A stretch of DNA of 64,000 nt from an uncultured Collinsella sp. (GTDB taxonomy: Bacteria; Actinomycetota; Coriobacteriia; Coriobacteriales; Coriobacteriaceae). The DNA lies in assembly GCA_958352845.1 (NCBI GenBank), contig CATWQC010000008.1, forward strand, positions 24,917 through 88,916. The letters run 5' to 3'. The position numbers and the translations under genes are program-made. The notes beneath the pieces are model-generated. The model saw only the letters and a program-made list of their open reading frames with translations. It was not told where the DNA came from and did not search any database. How positions within the stretch are numbered: the first letter of the stretch is position 1; each line of letters opens with the position of its first letter. This document shows, in pieces, positions 47,274-56,280 of this stretch.

Positions 47274-47642
47274 CTAGAACTCGAGACCGGCGGCACGAGC
47301 ACCGTCGGCGAGGGCCTTGACGCGGCCATGGTAGATACGGCCACCGCGATCGAAGGCGACCTTGGTGATGCCGGCCTCGATGGCGCGCTTGCCAACGAGC
47401 TGACCGACCTTCTCCGCAGCCTCCTTGTTCGAGGTGTGGGTGCCCTTGAACTCGGCCTCGAGGGTCGAGGCAGAGACGAGCGTCAGGCTGGAGCCCTTAC
47501 TGTCGTCGATGATCTGGGCATAGATGTTGGCGTTAGTACGGGTCACGCGAAGACGCGGACGCTCGGAGGTACCCGAGACCTTGCCGCGAACACGACGCTG
47601 ACGACGCTTGAGGCCTTCCAGCTTCGCCTTATGCTTGTTCAT
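47274..47642 (-). CDS. rplR: 50S ribosomal protein L18
   Basis: 122 residues. RRQRRVRGKVSGTSERPRLR and the C-terminal FDRGGRIYHGRVKALADGAR are typical. It binds 5S rRNA with L5. Confidence 0.96.
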   Translation of the reverse strand: MNKHKAKLEGLKRRQRRVRGKVSGTSERPRLRVTRTNANIYAQIIDDSKGSSLTLVSASTLEAEFKGTHTSNKEAAEKVGQLVGKRAIEAGITKVAFDRGGRIYHGRVKALADGARAAGLEF

Positions 47643-47717
47643 ACGTAAACTCCTAAAAAGGTTGATCTTGCCAGCACCTGACGGGGTGCTGGTCTTATGC
47701 GAGTGAGTCGGTTACGA

Positions 47718-48254
47718 CTACTTGGCGGCCTTACCCAGCTTGCGGCGGATGTGCTCGCCAACGTAGTGGATACCCTTGCCCTTGTAAGGCTCGGGAGGAC
47801 GATGGCCGCGGATCTCAGCGGCGATCTGACCGACCTGCTGCTTGTTGATACCCTTGACGTTCACGTGGGTGTTGTCGGGAACCTCGAAGGTGATGCCCTC
47901 GGGAGCCTCGACGATCACGGGGTGCGAGAAGCCCAGGGAGAACTCGAGGTTCTTGCCCTTCTGCTGCACGCGGTAACCGACGCCGGCGAGCTCGAGCTTC
48001 TTCTCGAAGCCCTCGGAAACGCCAACAACCATGTTGTGGATGAGGGCGCGGGTGAGGCCGTGGCGGGCACGGGTCTCACGCTCGTCGTCGGGACGGGAAA
48101 CGGTGAGGACGTTGTCCTCGACGTTGATAGCGAGCTTCTCAAAGACATCGAGCTCGAGCTGGCCCTTGGGGCCCTTGACGACAACGTTGTTGCCGTTGAC
48201 TGCCACTTCGACTCCGGCGGGAATCTGGACAGGCTTATTACCGATACGAGACAC
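47718..48254 (-). CDS. rplF: 50S ribosomal protein L6
   Basis: 178 residues. MSRIGNKPVQIPAGVEV at the start and RPPEPYKGKGIHYVGEHIRR near the end are diagnostic. A 75-bp gap separates it from rplR. Confidence 0.96.
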   Translation of the reverse strand: MSRIGNKPVQIPAGVEVAVNGNNVVVKGPKGQLELDVFEKLAINVEDNVLTVSRPDDERETRARHGLTRALIHNMVVGVSEGFEKKLELAGVGYRVQQKGKNLEFSLGFSHPVIVEAPEGITFEVPDNTHVNVKGINKQQVGQIAAEIRGHRPPEPYKGKGIHYVGEHIRRKLGKAAK

Positions 48255-48287
48255 GGTGATCTCCTTTCCTTCTACCTACCGAGCGAA

Positions 48288-48686
48288 TTACCAGACGTAA
48301 GCGATGATCTCGCCGCCGACGTTGTGCTTGCGAGCATCGCGGTCGGTCATGACGCCATGGCTGGTGGAAATAATGGCGGTACCAAGGCCACCGCGGACGC
48401 GGGGCATGTCGGCAACGCCGGTGTACTTACGCAGGCCCGGCTTGGAAATGCGGCGGATGCCGTTGATGACCTTAGCCTTCTTGGGACCATACTTAAGCGT
48501 GATGTGCAGAGTCTTCTGGGGAACGGTGTCCTCGACATCGTAGCCCTCGATGTAGCCCTCCTCGTGCAGAACACGAGCGATCTCGACGAGCTTCTTGCTG
48601 CTCGGCATGGAGACCGTGGCCTTGTTCACAGAGTTAGCGTTACGGATGCGCGTAAGCATATCTGCGATCGGGTCTGTAAGGTTCAT
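48288..48686 (-). CDS. rpsH: 30S ribosomal protein S8
   Basis: 132 residues. DPIADMLTRIRNAN and the C-terminal GLGTAIISTSHGVMTDRDAR are typical. S8 is often an autogenous repressor of its own operon by binding mRNA; whether that applies here is not visible. Confidence 0.96.
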   Translation of the reverse strand: MNLTDPIADMLTRIRNANSVNKATVSMPSSKKLVEIARVLHEEGYIEGYDVEDTVPQKTLHITLKYGPKKAKVINGIRRISKPGLRKYTGVADMPRVRGGLGTAIISTSHGVMTDRDARKHNVGGEIIAYVW

Positions 48687-48805
48687 ACAGATTCTCCTTC
48701 GTTCTTGATGAACACGTGCTCTTGGTTCTTCGCCGCCCTTAACGGCAAAGCCTTTTTAGCGCGTTTTCCCTGTTCCAAACTGATGCTTGAAACGCTGGTA
48801 GTGAC

Positions 48806-48991
48806 TTACCAGCTGGCCTTCTTAACGCCGGGAAGCTCGCCCTTGAGTGCAAGCTCGCGGAAGCAGACACGGCACAGGCCGAACTTGCGGTACACAGAGT
48901 GCGGACGGCCGCAGCGCTGGCAGCGCGTGTACTCACGAGTAGAGAACTTCTGCTTGCGATTGCACTTGACGATCATCGATGTCTTAGCCAC
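48806..48991 (-). CDS. rpsN: 30S ribosomal protein S14, zinc-binding type Z
   Basis: 61 residues. The short type Z form has the zinc site CQRCGRPH...CRVCFREL. AKTSMIVKCNRKQKFSTREY opens the protein and GELPGVKKASW closes it. It is between rplE and rpsH. Confidence 0.96.
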   Translation of the reverse strand: MAKTSMIVKCNRKQKFSTREYTRCQRCGRPHSVYRKFGLCRVCFRELALKGELPGVKKASW

Positions 48992-49070
48992 TTATATCCT
49001 CCTCACATAGAGTATTGTTCGCCCCAAGCGCCGCCCCCTTGTGGGAACGGCGCTTATAGGGCAGGTGAAC

Positions 49071-49628
49071 CTATTTCTTGAACGGGAAACCGAAGGCGTC
49101 CAGAAGGGCCTTGGCCTCCTCATCGGTGTTGGCGGTGGTCACGAAAGTGATGTCCATACCGCGCTGGTGATCGACGGAGTCGAAGTCGATCTCGGGGAAG
49201 ATGAGCTGCTCGGTGACGCCCATGGAGAAGTTACCACGGCCGTCGAAGCTCTTGGCGGAGATGCCGCGGAAGTCGCGGATACGGGGGATCGCGACGGAGG
49301 TCAGACGATCGAAGAACTCCCACATACGGTCGCCACGCAGGGTAACCTTGCAGCCGATCGGCATACCAGCGCGCAGGCGGAAGGTAGCGATGGACTTGCG
49401 GGCACGGGTGATCATCGGCTGCTGGCCGGTGATGGCGCGCAGGTCGCGCACGGCACCGTCGATGGCCTTGGAATCGGTAGCGGCCTCGCCGACACCCATG
49501 TTCACGACGATCTTCTCAAACTTGGGGATCATCATGACGTTCTCGTACTGGAACTTGTCCTGAAGCTGCTGCTTGACCTCGTTGTTGTACTTGGTCTTCA
49601 GACGCGGCACATACTTCTCTTCTGCCAT
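49071..49628 (-). CDS. rplE: 50S ribosomal protein L5
   Basis: 185 residues. FEKIVVNMGVGEAATDSKAI and RDFRGISAKSFDGRGNFSMG are diagnostic. It binds 5S rRNA. AAGGAG precedes the ATG. Unusually, it is the first gene of the run: rplX and rplN, which nearly always precede it, are absent and a palindrome plus xdhC lie upstream. It therefore needs its own promoter; a tatagt box at about 49766-49771 (minus) is a candidate, which gives a leader of about 130 nt. Confidence 0.96.
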   Translation of the reverse strand: MAEEKYVPRLKTKYNNEVKQQLQDKFQYENVMMIPKFEKIVVNMGVGEAATDSKAIDGAVRDLRAITGQQPMITRARKSIATFRLRAGMPIGCKVTLRGDRMWEFFDRLTSVAIPRIRDFRGISAKSFDGRGNFSMGVTEQLIFPEIDFDSVDHQRGMDITFVTTANTDEEAKALLDAFGFPFKK

Positions 49629-49765
49629 TGTTCACTCCTTCTTGGGGTTTTAAGCACGGGGCGTGGCCACGATGGGTTGTCCTCGTGCCTCCTGGCTGCA
49701 TCCGCGCCGCTCATGGCATTTTGCGGTTTGGACTCGACGCAGCAGGAGCCGACAAAACAATCGGT

Positions 49766-49771
49766 ACTATA
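49766..49771 (-). promoter_or_regulatory. Candidate -10 box for the rplE-led ribosomal operon
   Basis: TATAGT on the minus strand, about 140 bp before rplE. No convincing -35 lies 17 bp upstream. The leader also has a gcacg...cgtgc stem (about 49654-49688) that might be a regulatory element. Confidence 0.35.
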
Positions 49772-49855
49772 CGCGCATCGGGAGCGTATTTCCAGAAAAA
49801 CCTCGTCTGCCTGCACAACTCCACAACTCCCCCGCACAAATGGATCCCAAAAAGC

Positions 49856-49922
49856 AGTTGCGGTGAAATAGGGACTGTTGGGCGGCCTTACAGGCTTAAA
49901 CAATCCGTATTTCACCGCAACT
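49856..49922. repeat. Intergenic palindrome B, copy 1
   Basis: agttgcggtgaaatagggac at the left pairs with gtatttcaccgcaact at the right, about 23-bp arms with a few mismatches. It matches the palindrome at 52642-52708. It lies 18 bp beyond the end of xdhC, in front of the rplE leader. Confidence 0.8.
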
Positions 49923-49940
49923 TATCGGTGGGAACGGGGA

Positions 49941-50984
49941 TTAGCGCTTACGGGGGACGAGTTTGGTGCGGCGCAGGTGGATCATCTCGGCGGCGATGGA
50001 GATGGCGATCTCCTCGGGGTCCTCGGCCTCGATGGCAACGCCGATCGGAAGGTGCAACTCGTCGATCTGGTCCTGCGTAAAGCCTTCCTGCTCCAGGCGG
50101 GCACGCACAAAGGCCGTCTTGCGGCGCGAACCCAGACAGCCCAGGTAGGCAGGCTTGGCACGCATGGCCTGAATCACCACGTCGATATCGGACTTGTGAC
50201 CCGCCGTGGCGACGACCACCAAGTCGCGCGGACCGATGGGACACAGCTCGCTCAGGTTCTTGTAATCGACCAGGCGACGGTCGTAGACACCGGGCACCCA
50301 ATCGGGGGTCAGCGTGCCGGGGCGGTCGTCGCACGCCACGACGGCAAAGCCCGCCGCCGTGAGCACCCGCGCCGTCGCGGCGCCCACGTGGCCGCAGCCA
50401 AAGATATAGGTCAGGCCCTCGGGGCAGAGCGTCTCGATGTGCGCCGCGGGAATCTCAGAGGCCGCGTTGGTGTAGGTGACCTTACTCCCCTCCTCCACCA
50501 GCGAAAGCCCGGGGCAGCCCGCAATGGTGCGGCGCGATTCCTCGCCATGGTACTCGGCCACATCGCCCTCGAGTGCGCTCGCGATAAACGGCTCAAAGTC
50601 GATGACGAAGTCGCCGATGCGCCGATAGACCAAGACGTCGGCAATTTCCCGGAACAACGGTGCCTGGGTCGCATCCAGATGCAGATAGCACAGGTAGATG
50701 GCTCCGCCGCAGATCATGCCGGTATCGGAGTTCTCGCCGCCCATGGTGTAGCGGACCAGACGCGACTGTCCCGCGCTCAGGAGTTCGCGCGCCTCATCCA
50801 GCGCAAAGAGCTCAATCTTGCCGCCGCCGATAGTGCCCGCCTGGCTGCCGTCGACAAAGACGGCCATCCAGGCGCCCACGCCGCGCGGCGACGACCCCGC
50901 CGTGCCGGCCACGACCACGAGCTCGCACGTCTCGCCAGCACGCAGGGCGGCAAGCGCCGCATTCACAACATCGAGCTTTTCCAT
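49941..50984 (-). CDS. xdhC: XdhC/CoxI family molybdenum hydroxylase maturation protein
   Basis: 347 residues. The N-terminal XdhC/CoxI domain (about 1-100) has GTAGSSPRGVGAWMAVF and GGGKIE. The C-terminal Rossmann-like domain (about 190-300) has YIFGCGHVGAATARVL and LGCLGSRRKT. XdhC inserts or sulfurates the molybdenum cofactor of xanthine dehydrogenase-type enzymes. The neighbouring yqeB and yqeC suggest a selenium-dependent version. No hydroxylase subunit is in the window. Confidence 0.88.
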   Translation of the reverse strand: MEKLDVVNAALAALRAGETCELVVVAGTAGSSPRGVGAWMAVFVDGSQAGTIGGGKIELFALDEARELLSAGQSRLVRYTMGGENSDTGMICGGAIYLCYLHLDATQAPLFREIADVLVYRRIGDFVIDFEPFIASALEGDVAEYHGEESRRTIAGCPGLSLVEEGSKVTYTNAASEIPAAHIETLCPEGLTYIFGCGHVGAATARVLTAAGFAVVACDDRPGTLTPDWVPGVYDRRLVDYKNLSELCPIGPRDLVVVATAGHKSDIDVVIQAMRAKPAYLGCLGSRRKTAFVRARLEQEGFTQDQIDELHLPIGVAIEAEDPEEIAISIAAEMIHLRRTKLVPRKR

Positions 50985-50993
50985 TGCCGCCTT

Positions 50994-51788
50994 CTATCCT
51001 CTAAAGATATCGGTGAGCATAGCGAGTGCCTCGAGCACGCCGCCGCCGACCGACGTCGCCTTGTCCGAAATGTAGTTGATATAGCTAGCATCGCCGCGCG
51101 GATCGACATCGGCGCATTTAAAGCCCTCGGTCACCTGCACGCCGTTCGCCAAAAGCCCGCGTAGACAGCCATCGATCTGCGTGCGCATGGGCGTATCGCC
51201 CGCGTAGCCAATCACGTCTCCGGCGCGCACGATGTCGCCGATTGCGCGGTCGGACCGAAACACGCCGGCGGCGGGGCTGTGGATAACGCGCTCTTTGCCA
51301 TAGCCAGCGATAATGCCCGGCACGCCCGTGTTGGGCTGGGGTGAACCTTGGGTAATGACACGGCCCAGGAAATGCCCGCGCATGGTCTCGACCACGGCGT
51401 CGCAATCGACCGGCGCGGTAAAGCCCGGCCCCACAGCGATGACGGTAGGCGCCATGTCGCGCGTGGTGCCCAGGTTGCGCTTGGCCAAAATCGCGTCGAC
51501 CACAGCCGCGGGTTTAAGCTCATCGAGCATCTTGGCCTGAGGGTCCACCACGACGGCAACATCCCCCGCTTGGGTAATCTCGAGCGCCTCTGCCGGCGTC
51601 TGCGCCAAGCGAGCGCGAATGCCCTCGACCTGGACCTCGCCCAGGCGAATAGCCTCGCAAAAACTGATTGTGCGGCGGATGCACGTGGGAACCGCGATAT
51701 CGGCCATAACGACCGACACGCCGGCGCGCACCAAGCGAGCGGCGACACCCGTGGCGATATCGCCGGCGCCGCGAACATAAACGAGCAT
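50994..51788 (-). CDS. yqeB: YqeB-type selenium-dependent molybdenum hydroxylase maturation protein
   Basis: 264 residues. It begins VYVRGAGDIATGVAARLVRA, a Rossmann-like start typical of this family, and has AVGPGFTAPVDCDAVVETMR and a long lipoyl-like segment GVFRSDRAIGDIVRAGDVIG. The family is a marker of selenium-dependent molybdenum hydroxylases and co-occurs with yqeC and xdhC, as here. The biochemical step is not established. 9 bp separate it from xdhC. Confidence 0.85.
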   Translation of the reverse strand: MLVYVRGAGDIATGVAARLVRAGVSVVMADIAVPTCIRRTISFCEAIRLGEVQVEGIRARLAQTPAEALEITQAGDVAVVVDPQAKMLDELKPAAVVDAILAKRNLGTTRDMAPTVIAVGPGFTAPVDCDAVVETMRGHFLGRVITQGSPQPNTGVPGIIAGYGKERVIHSPAAGVFRSDRAIGDIVRAGDVIGYAGDTPMRTQIDGCLRGLLANGVQVTEGFKCADVDPRGDASYINYISDKATSVGGGVLEALAMLTDIFRG

Positions 51789-51890
51789 TCCCGGGGCACC
51801 TCCCTGTGCTACGGTTTGAGCAGAGCAAAAGCGGTTCGACCGCTACTCTGATGATTATTTATTATCACAGTATTATACGGCGGTGAACAG

Positions 51891-52625
51891 ATGGAAACGG
51901 TTAGCGGCAATCTTGCCTCGGCGCTCAGGATCGAGCCGGGCATTACCGCGATTATCGGCAGCGGCGGCAAGTCGACGTTGCTCAAAACGCTGGGTCTTGA
52001 GCTCATGCGCGCTGGCGGACGCGTGCTCCTCTGCACCACCACGCATATGTTCCCCGTCGCCGGCGTGCCATGGGACGGGTCGAGCCGTCGCCTGGACGCC
52101 GCGCCTTGGAAGCCGGGTGCCGCGCATGTTCCCGGCTGCACCTGTGAGGCGTGCGCGGGACTTGCCCGCGGGAGTATTTGCCAGGCGGGTGTCTTAGACC
52201 CGGAAACAGGCAAGCTCTCCGCCCCCGCCGAGCCACTCGGCGGGCTGGCACAGCGCTTTGACTATGTGTTGGCCGAGGCAGACGGTAGCAAGCGACTCCC
52301 GCTCAAGGCCCACGCCGCCTGGGAGCCGGTGATTCCCTCTGGCACGGCCAACATCGTCTGGATCGTCGGCGCCTCGGGGCTCAGCAAGCCCATCAACGAA
52401 GCCGTCCACCGCCCCGAGCTCTTTTGCGAGCGTTGCGGCTGCGAGCCCACCGACACTGCCACCCCAGAGCGCGTCGCCATGGTGCTCAATGCCGAGCTGC
52501 AGATGCTGAACCTCAACAATGCCCGCATCATGCTCAACCAAGTCGGCACGCTCAGCGACCCCACAATGGCCGACCGCTTCGAGGCAGCTCTCGACCGCCC
52601 CGTCGTCGCCAGCAGCCTCAAATAG
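51891..52625 (+). CDS. yqeC: YqeC-type selenium cofactor biosynthesis protein
   Basis: 244 residues. A P-loop-like AIIGSGGKSTLLKTLG (about 19-34) is followed by LLCTTTHMFP and EADGSKRLPLKAHAAWEPVI, typical of YqeC. A central CTCEACAGLARGSIC and a later CERCGCEP add several cysteines. It works with YqeB in maturing selenium-dependent molybdenum hydroxylases. It is divergent from yqeB across a 102-bp control region. I see no strong Shine-Dalgarno before the ATG. Confidence 0.85.
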   Translation: METVSGNLASALRIEPGITAIIGSGGKSTLLKTLGLELMRAGGRVLLCTTTHMFPVAGVPWDGSSRRLDAAPWKPGAAHVPGCTCEACAGLARGSICQAGVLDPETGKLSAPAEPLGGLAQRFDYVLAEADGSKRLPLKAHAAWEPVIPSGTANIVWIVGASGLSKPINEAVHRPELFCERCGCEPTDTATPERVAMVLNAELQMLNLNNARIMLNQVGTLSDPTMADRFEAALDRPVVASSLK

Positions 52626-52641
52626 CCGGCCCCATCTCGTC

Positions 52642-52708
52642 AGTTGCGGTGAAATACGGACTGTTTGGCCGTATGACGGCCGCAAACAGTCCGTATTTCA
52701 CCGCAACT
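52642..52708. repeat. Intergenic palindrome B, copy 2, 26-bp perfect arms
   Basis: 52642-52667 (agttgcggtgaaatacggac...) and 52683-52708 are exact reverse complements around gccgtatgacggc, itself part of a stem. It lies between the convergent yqeC and hydA genes, a natural place for a bidirectional terminator. Same family as 49856-49922. Confidence 0.85.
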
Positions 52709-52734
52709 GCGGAGGGGACACGGCATCTTTGCTG

Positions 52735-54102
52735 CTAGCGGGGGACGTAGCGGCCGGGTTGGGCTCCGGTGGGCTCGCCATCGCGCGCCACCAGCACACC
52801 GTTGACGTAGACGGCCTTGGCGCGGCCATGTGCCTTAAAGCCCTCGAGCGGCGTGTAGTCCACAGCCTGATGCTGCGTCGCGGCACTGATTGTCCAGCGC
52901 GCTTTGGGATCCCACACGCACACGTCGGCATCGGAGCCCTCGGCAAGACAGCCCTTGCGCGGATACATGCCAAAGACGCGCGCCGGGTTCTCGCTCATCA
53001 AGCGGCAGAGGTCCTCGGGGCCCAGCTGGCCCTCAAAGCTCGTGGCAATCGCGACGGGGCGATGCTCCACGCCGGGCCCGCCGTTGGGAATCGCGCGGAA
53101 GTCGTCGCGCCCGCGGTCCTTTTGCCCGTGCAGGTTAAAGCTACAATGATCGGTCGCAATCGTATCGATCTCGCCGGCCACAAGCGCCTCGCGCAGCGCG
53201 GCACGGTCACCCGCATGGCGCAGCGGCGGGCTCATCACATACTTGGCACCCGCAAAGCCGTCCTCGCCCTGCTCCAAGTAGCAAGTATCGTCGAGCATCA
53301 AATACTGAGGGCAGGTCTCGACATAGATATTTTTCTGCCCGCGCGCTTTGGCAGCACGGATGGCCTCGAGCCCCAGCTTGGTCGAAAGGTGCACCACATT
53401 GACTGGGGCGTCGCCGGCCAGGTGCGCCAGATACAGTAGGCGGCTCACGGCCTCGGCCTCACACACATCCGGACGGCTGAGCGCATGCCCCTCGGGCCCA
53501 TGAATCCCCTGCTCGTACACGCGCTTCTGCAGTTCATTCACCAGCGTACCGTTCTCGCAATGCACGCACAGGATACCGCCCACGCGCTTGAGTTCCTCCA
53601 GCACCTCGAGCGTCTCGGCGTCGTCCAGGCGCAGGTGGTCATAGGCAAAGTAGGTCTTAAACGACGATACGCCCGCCTCGCGCATAGCCGAAAGATCGGC
53701 GCGGTTGCGTTCATTCCACTCGGCGAGTGCCATATGAAAGGCGTAGTTGGCCGTGCAGGTTCCGTCGGCACGGCGATGCCACTCGGCCAAGGCATCGGGC
53801 ATGGTCACGCCGCGATCAGCCGTCGCGTAGTCCACGATGGTCGTCGTACCGCCGCAGGCAGCCGCACGCGTGCCGGTTTCAAAGCTATCGGCTGTCCAAT
53901 CCATGCCGGTCCAGCACTGCATGTGCGTGTGGCCGTCGATAAAGCCGGGGAACACCCAGCAGCCCGCGGCATCCTCGACGGTATCGCCCTCGGCCGGCTC
54001 AATCGCTGCGGCGATCCGCACGATCTTATCGCCATCCATGGCAAGATCGGCGCGGCGAAGCCCCTGGGACGTCACGAGCGCGCCGTTTTTGATGATGATC
54101 AT
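52735..54102 (-). CDS. hydA: Dihydropyrimidinase / hydantoinase-type amidohydrolase
   Basis: 455 residues. A cyclic amidohydrolase with metal ligands GHTHMQ (about 57-62), a carboxylated Lys in SSFKTYF (about 149), His in CVHCENG and VNVVHLSTKLG, and Asp in ATDHCSFN. It hydrolyses cyclic ureides such as dihydropyrimidines or hydantoins. Its place with ygeW, ygeY and dpaL matches clusters linked to anaerobic purine or uric acid breakdown. Allantoinase or another substrate is possible. Confidence 0.85.
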   Translation of the reverse strand: MIIIKNGALVTSQGLRRADLAMDGDKIVRIAAAIEPAEGDTVEDAAGCWVFPGFIDGHTHMQCWTGMDWTADSFETGTRAAACGGTTTIVDYATADRGVTMPDALAEWHRRADGTCTANYAFHMALAEWNERNRADLSAMREAGVSSFKTYFAYDHLRLDDAETLEVLEELKRVGGILCVHCENGTLVNELQKRVYEQGIHGPEGHALSRPDVCEAEAVSRLLYLAHLAGDAPVNVVHLSTKLGLEAIRAAKARGQKNIYVETCPQYLMLDDTCYLEQGEDGFAGAKYVMSPPLRHAGDRAALREALVAGEIDTIATDHCSFNLHGQKDRGRDDFRAIPNGGPGVEHRPVAIATSFEGQLGPEDLCRLMSENPARVFGMYPRKGCLAEGSDADVCVWDPKARWTISAATQHQAVDYTPLEGFKAHGRAKAVYVNGVLVARDGEPTGAQPGRYVPR

Positions 54103-54111
54103 AATTGCTCC

Positions 54112-54726
54112 TTATTGATTGATGCAGTTGGCCACGCGATCAAAATACGAGCAGGCGGCAATATGCTCCGTTATGCGTCGCTGTCCCTTGACGGTATCGA
54201 CGTCCCATAGCTCGTAGGCACGCGCCTCGACCAGCGCAACGTCGACGCGACCTTTGAGAATCGAGCCCCCGCCGTCCTTGCCCTCAAGACACATAAGCGC
54301 ATCGAACAGTTCCGCCGGAAAGAGCACCGGACTCGAAGGCTCACCGCTGCACGCCAAGCGCACCGGATGTTTGCGGCCACGCTCGTCAAACGCGTGAACC
54401 ATGGCCTCAAAAGAATCCGCGCTCACAAGCGGCTGGTCGCCCGGCAAAAAGAGACAACCTTTCCAGTTGCGTTCGACTCCCCACGAAAGGCCCGCACGGA
54501 CGCTTTCGCTGCGCAGCTCGCCATCGTGCAGCACGCACGGGCAATGCTTGTCCTCGCAAATCTGGGCGACCTCGGGCCAACGCGTCGAGACCACAACGTC
54601 AAAGCCCCGGGGAACCGAATCGATGGTCCGGGCAATCAGCGGCTCGCCATAGATATCGGCAAGCATCTTGTTAGAGCCAAACCGCTTGCCCTCGCCCGAG
54701 GCCATAATGACGCATCCAAGTTTCAT
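54112..54726 (-). CDS. MocA-like molybdenum cofactor nucleotidyltransferase
   Basis: 204 residues from the ATG at 54726 (GGGGAGG upstream; a longer frame lacks this). The nucleotidyltransferase fold has VIMASGEGKRFGSNKML at the start and FLPGDQPLVSADSF in the middle. MocA adds CMP to molybdopterin for hydroxylases. It is 9 bp before hydA and with xdhC, yqeB and yqeC forms the cofactor part of the cluster. Another NTP-sugar transferase activity is less likely. Confidence 0.8.
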   Translation of the reverse strand: MKLGCVIMASGEGKRFGSNKMLADIYGEPLIARTIDSVPRGFDVVVSTRWPEVAQICEDKHCPCVLHDGELRSESVRAGLSWGVERNWKGCLFLPGDQPLVSADSFEAMVHAFDERGRKHPVRLACSGEPSSPVLFPAELFDALMCLEGKDGGGSILKGRVDVALVEARAYELWDVDTVKGQRRITEHIAACSYFDRVANCINQ

Positions 54727-54876
54727 GGTGATACCTCCCCTGAAACCATCGTACCCATAACTCGCGCCGCGGGCATCCACATCGAAAGCGCTTATCCCGC
54801 ACGCCCGCGATGCAAAAAAGGGGCACCCCGCCGGTTGGCAGAGCGCCCCCTTTACATGGCTTACCTCAACCCGGCT

Positions 54877-56079
54877 TTAGGCCTGGAGCCAACGAGCGGT
54901 GTTGCGCTCGTCGAGGGCCTTGAGGGTAGCGGCGGGATCGGCAACCTTCTGCAGGAACATCATGGCTGCGATGGCGTACGGCTTGTAGCTGGCCTCCTTG
55001 TACATGCCCACGCGGTGCATGTCGAAGACGTCGGCGTTGACCTCGCCGTGCTCGCAGGAGACACCGGAGATGTCGGCGGGCAGCGGGTGCATAAAGATGG
55101 TGTCCTGGCCGTTGGCGGTCTTCTCCATGAGCTCGGTCGTGGAGCACCAGTCCTGATGGGTAGCGTTCTGGGCGAGCAGCTCCTTCTCGAGCGCTGCGAT
55201 GCCGGCGTCGTCGCCCTCGGCGTACAGGTTGGTACGCTTCTCCATGGCGGCAAACGGAGCCCAGCTCTTGGGGATCACGATGTCGGCGCCCTCGAAGGCC
55301 TCGGCCATGGTGTTGACCTGCTTAAAGGTGGTGCCGGACTCGGCGGCGTAGCCCTTGGCGCGCTCGACGACCTCGGGCATGAGGTCGTAGCCCTCGGGGT
55401 GAGCCAGGGTGACGTCCATGCCAAAGCGGGGCAGCAGGCTGATCAGCGACTGCGGGCAGGACAGCGGCTTGCCGTAAGAGGGCGAATAGGCCCAGGTGAC
55501 GGCAACCTTCTTGCCCTTGAGGTTCTCAAGGCCGCCAAACTCGTTGATGAGGTAGAGCATGTCGGCAGAGGACTGCGTGGGGTGATCGGAGTCAGACTGC
55601 AGGGAGATGAGCGTGGGACGGTGATCCAGAACGCCGTCCTCGTAAGCCTGCTGGACAGACTCGGAGACCTCGGCCATGTAGGCGTCGCCCTTGCCGATGT
55701 ACATGTCGTCGCGGATGCCGATGACGTCGGCCATGAAGGAGATCATGGTAGCGGTCTCGCGGACGGTCTCGCCGTGAGCGATCTGGGACTTCTTCTCGTC
55801 CAGGTCCTGCAGCTCAAGGCCGAGCAGGTTGGCAGCCTTAGAGAAGGAGAAGCGCGTACGGGTGGAGTTGTCGCGGAACAGGGAGACGGCCAGGCCCGAG
55901 TCGAAGATCTTGGACGAGACGTTGTTCTCGCGCAGATCGCGCAGGGCGTCGGCGACGATGTAGAGAGCCTTGAGCTCGTCGGTGGTCTTGTCCCAAGTGT
56001 GCAGGAAGTCGCTACCGTACATACCCTTAAAATCGAGGCCGTTCAGCTGCTCGACGAGCTCGGTAAACTTAGCGTCCAT
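54877..56079 (-). CDS. ygeW: YgeW-family knotted carbamoyltransferase
   Basis: 400 residues from the ATG at 56079 (AAAGGA upstream). It belongs to the aspartate/ornithine carbamoyltransferase superfamily: carbamoyl phosphate motif FRDNSTRTRFSFSKAANLLG, HPTQSSADMLYL, and late FMHPLPADISG. The length and motif order match YgeW. Its substrate is not established experimentally; a ureido compound from purine breakdown is a reasonable guess. It lies between ygeY and the mocA-like gene. Confidence 0.9.
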   Translation of the reverse strand: MDAKFTELVEQLNGLDFKGMYGSDFLHTWDKTTDELKALYIVADALRDLRENNVSSKIFDSGLAVSLFRDNSTRTRFSFSKAANLLGLELQDLDEKKSQIAHGETVRETATMISFMADVIGIRDDMYIGKGDAYMAEVSESVQQAYEDGVLDHRPTLISLQSDSDHPTQSSADMLYLINEFGGLENLKGKKVAVTWAYSPSYGKPLSCPQSLISLLPRFGMDVTLAHPEGYDLMPEVVERAKGYAAESGTTFKQVNTMAEAFEGADIVIPKSWAPFAAMEKRTNLYAEGDDAGIAALEKELLAQNATHQDWCSTTELMEKTANGQDTIFMHPLPADISGVSCEHGEVNADVFDMHRVGMYKEASYKPYAIAAMMFLQKVADPAATLKALDERNTARWLQA

Positions 56080-56280
56080 GGAAATGTCCTTTCTAAAGAT
56101 GAAACGATCGCAATGAGTAGATGTGCTCCGGCATGCGCGTGTGGCTAGAACATGCAGAGCACCATGACGAGGACCCGCCACCGTTGAGGAAGCATGGGAG
56201 ATAACGACCGCGGGCCCCAAGTCAACAGGGGGTGCCGGGGACACGAGCGTCCCCCGGCTCAACAAAATCGAGGAATGGGA

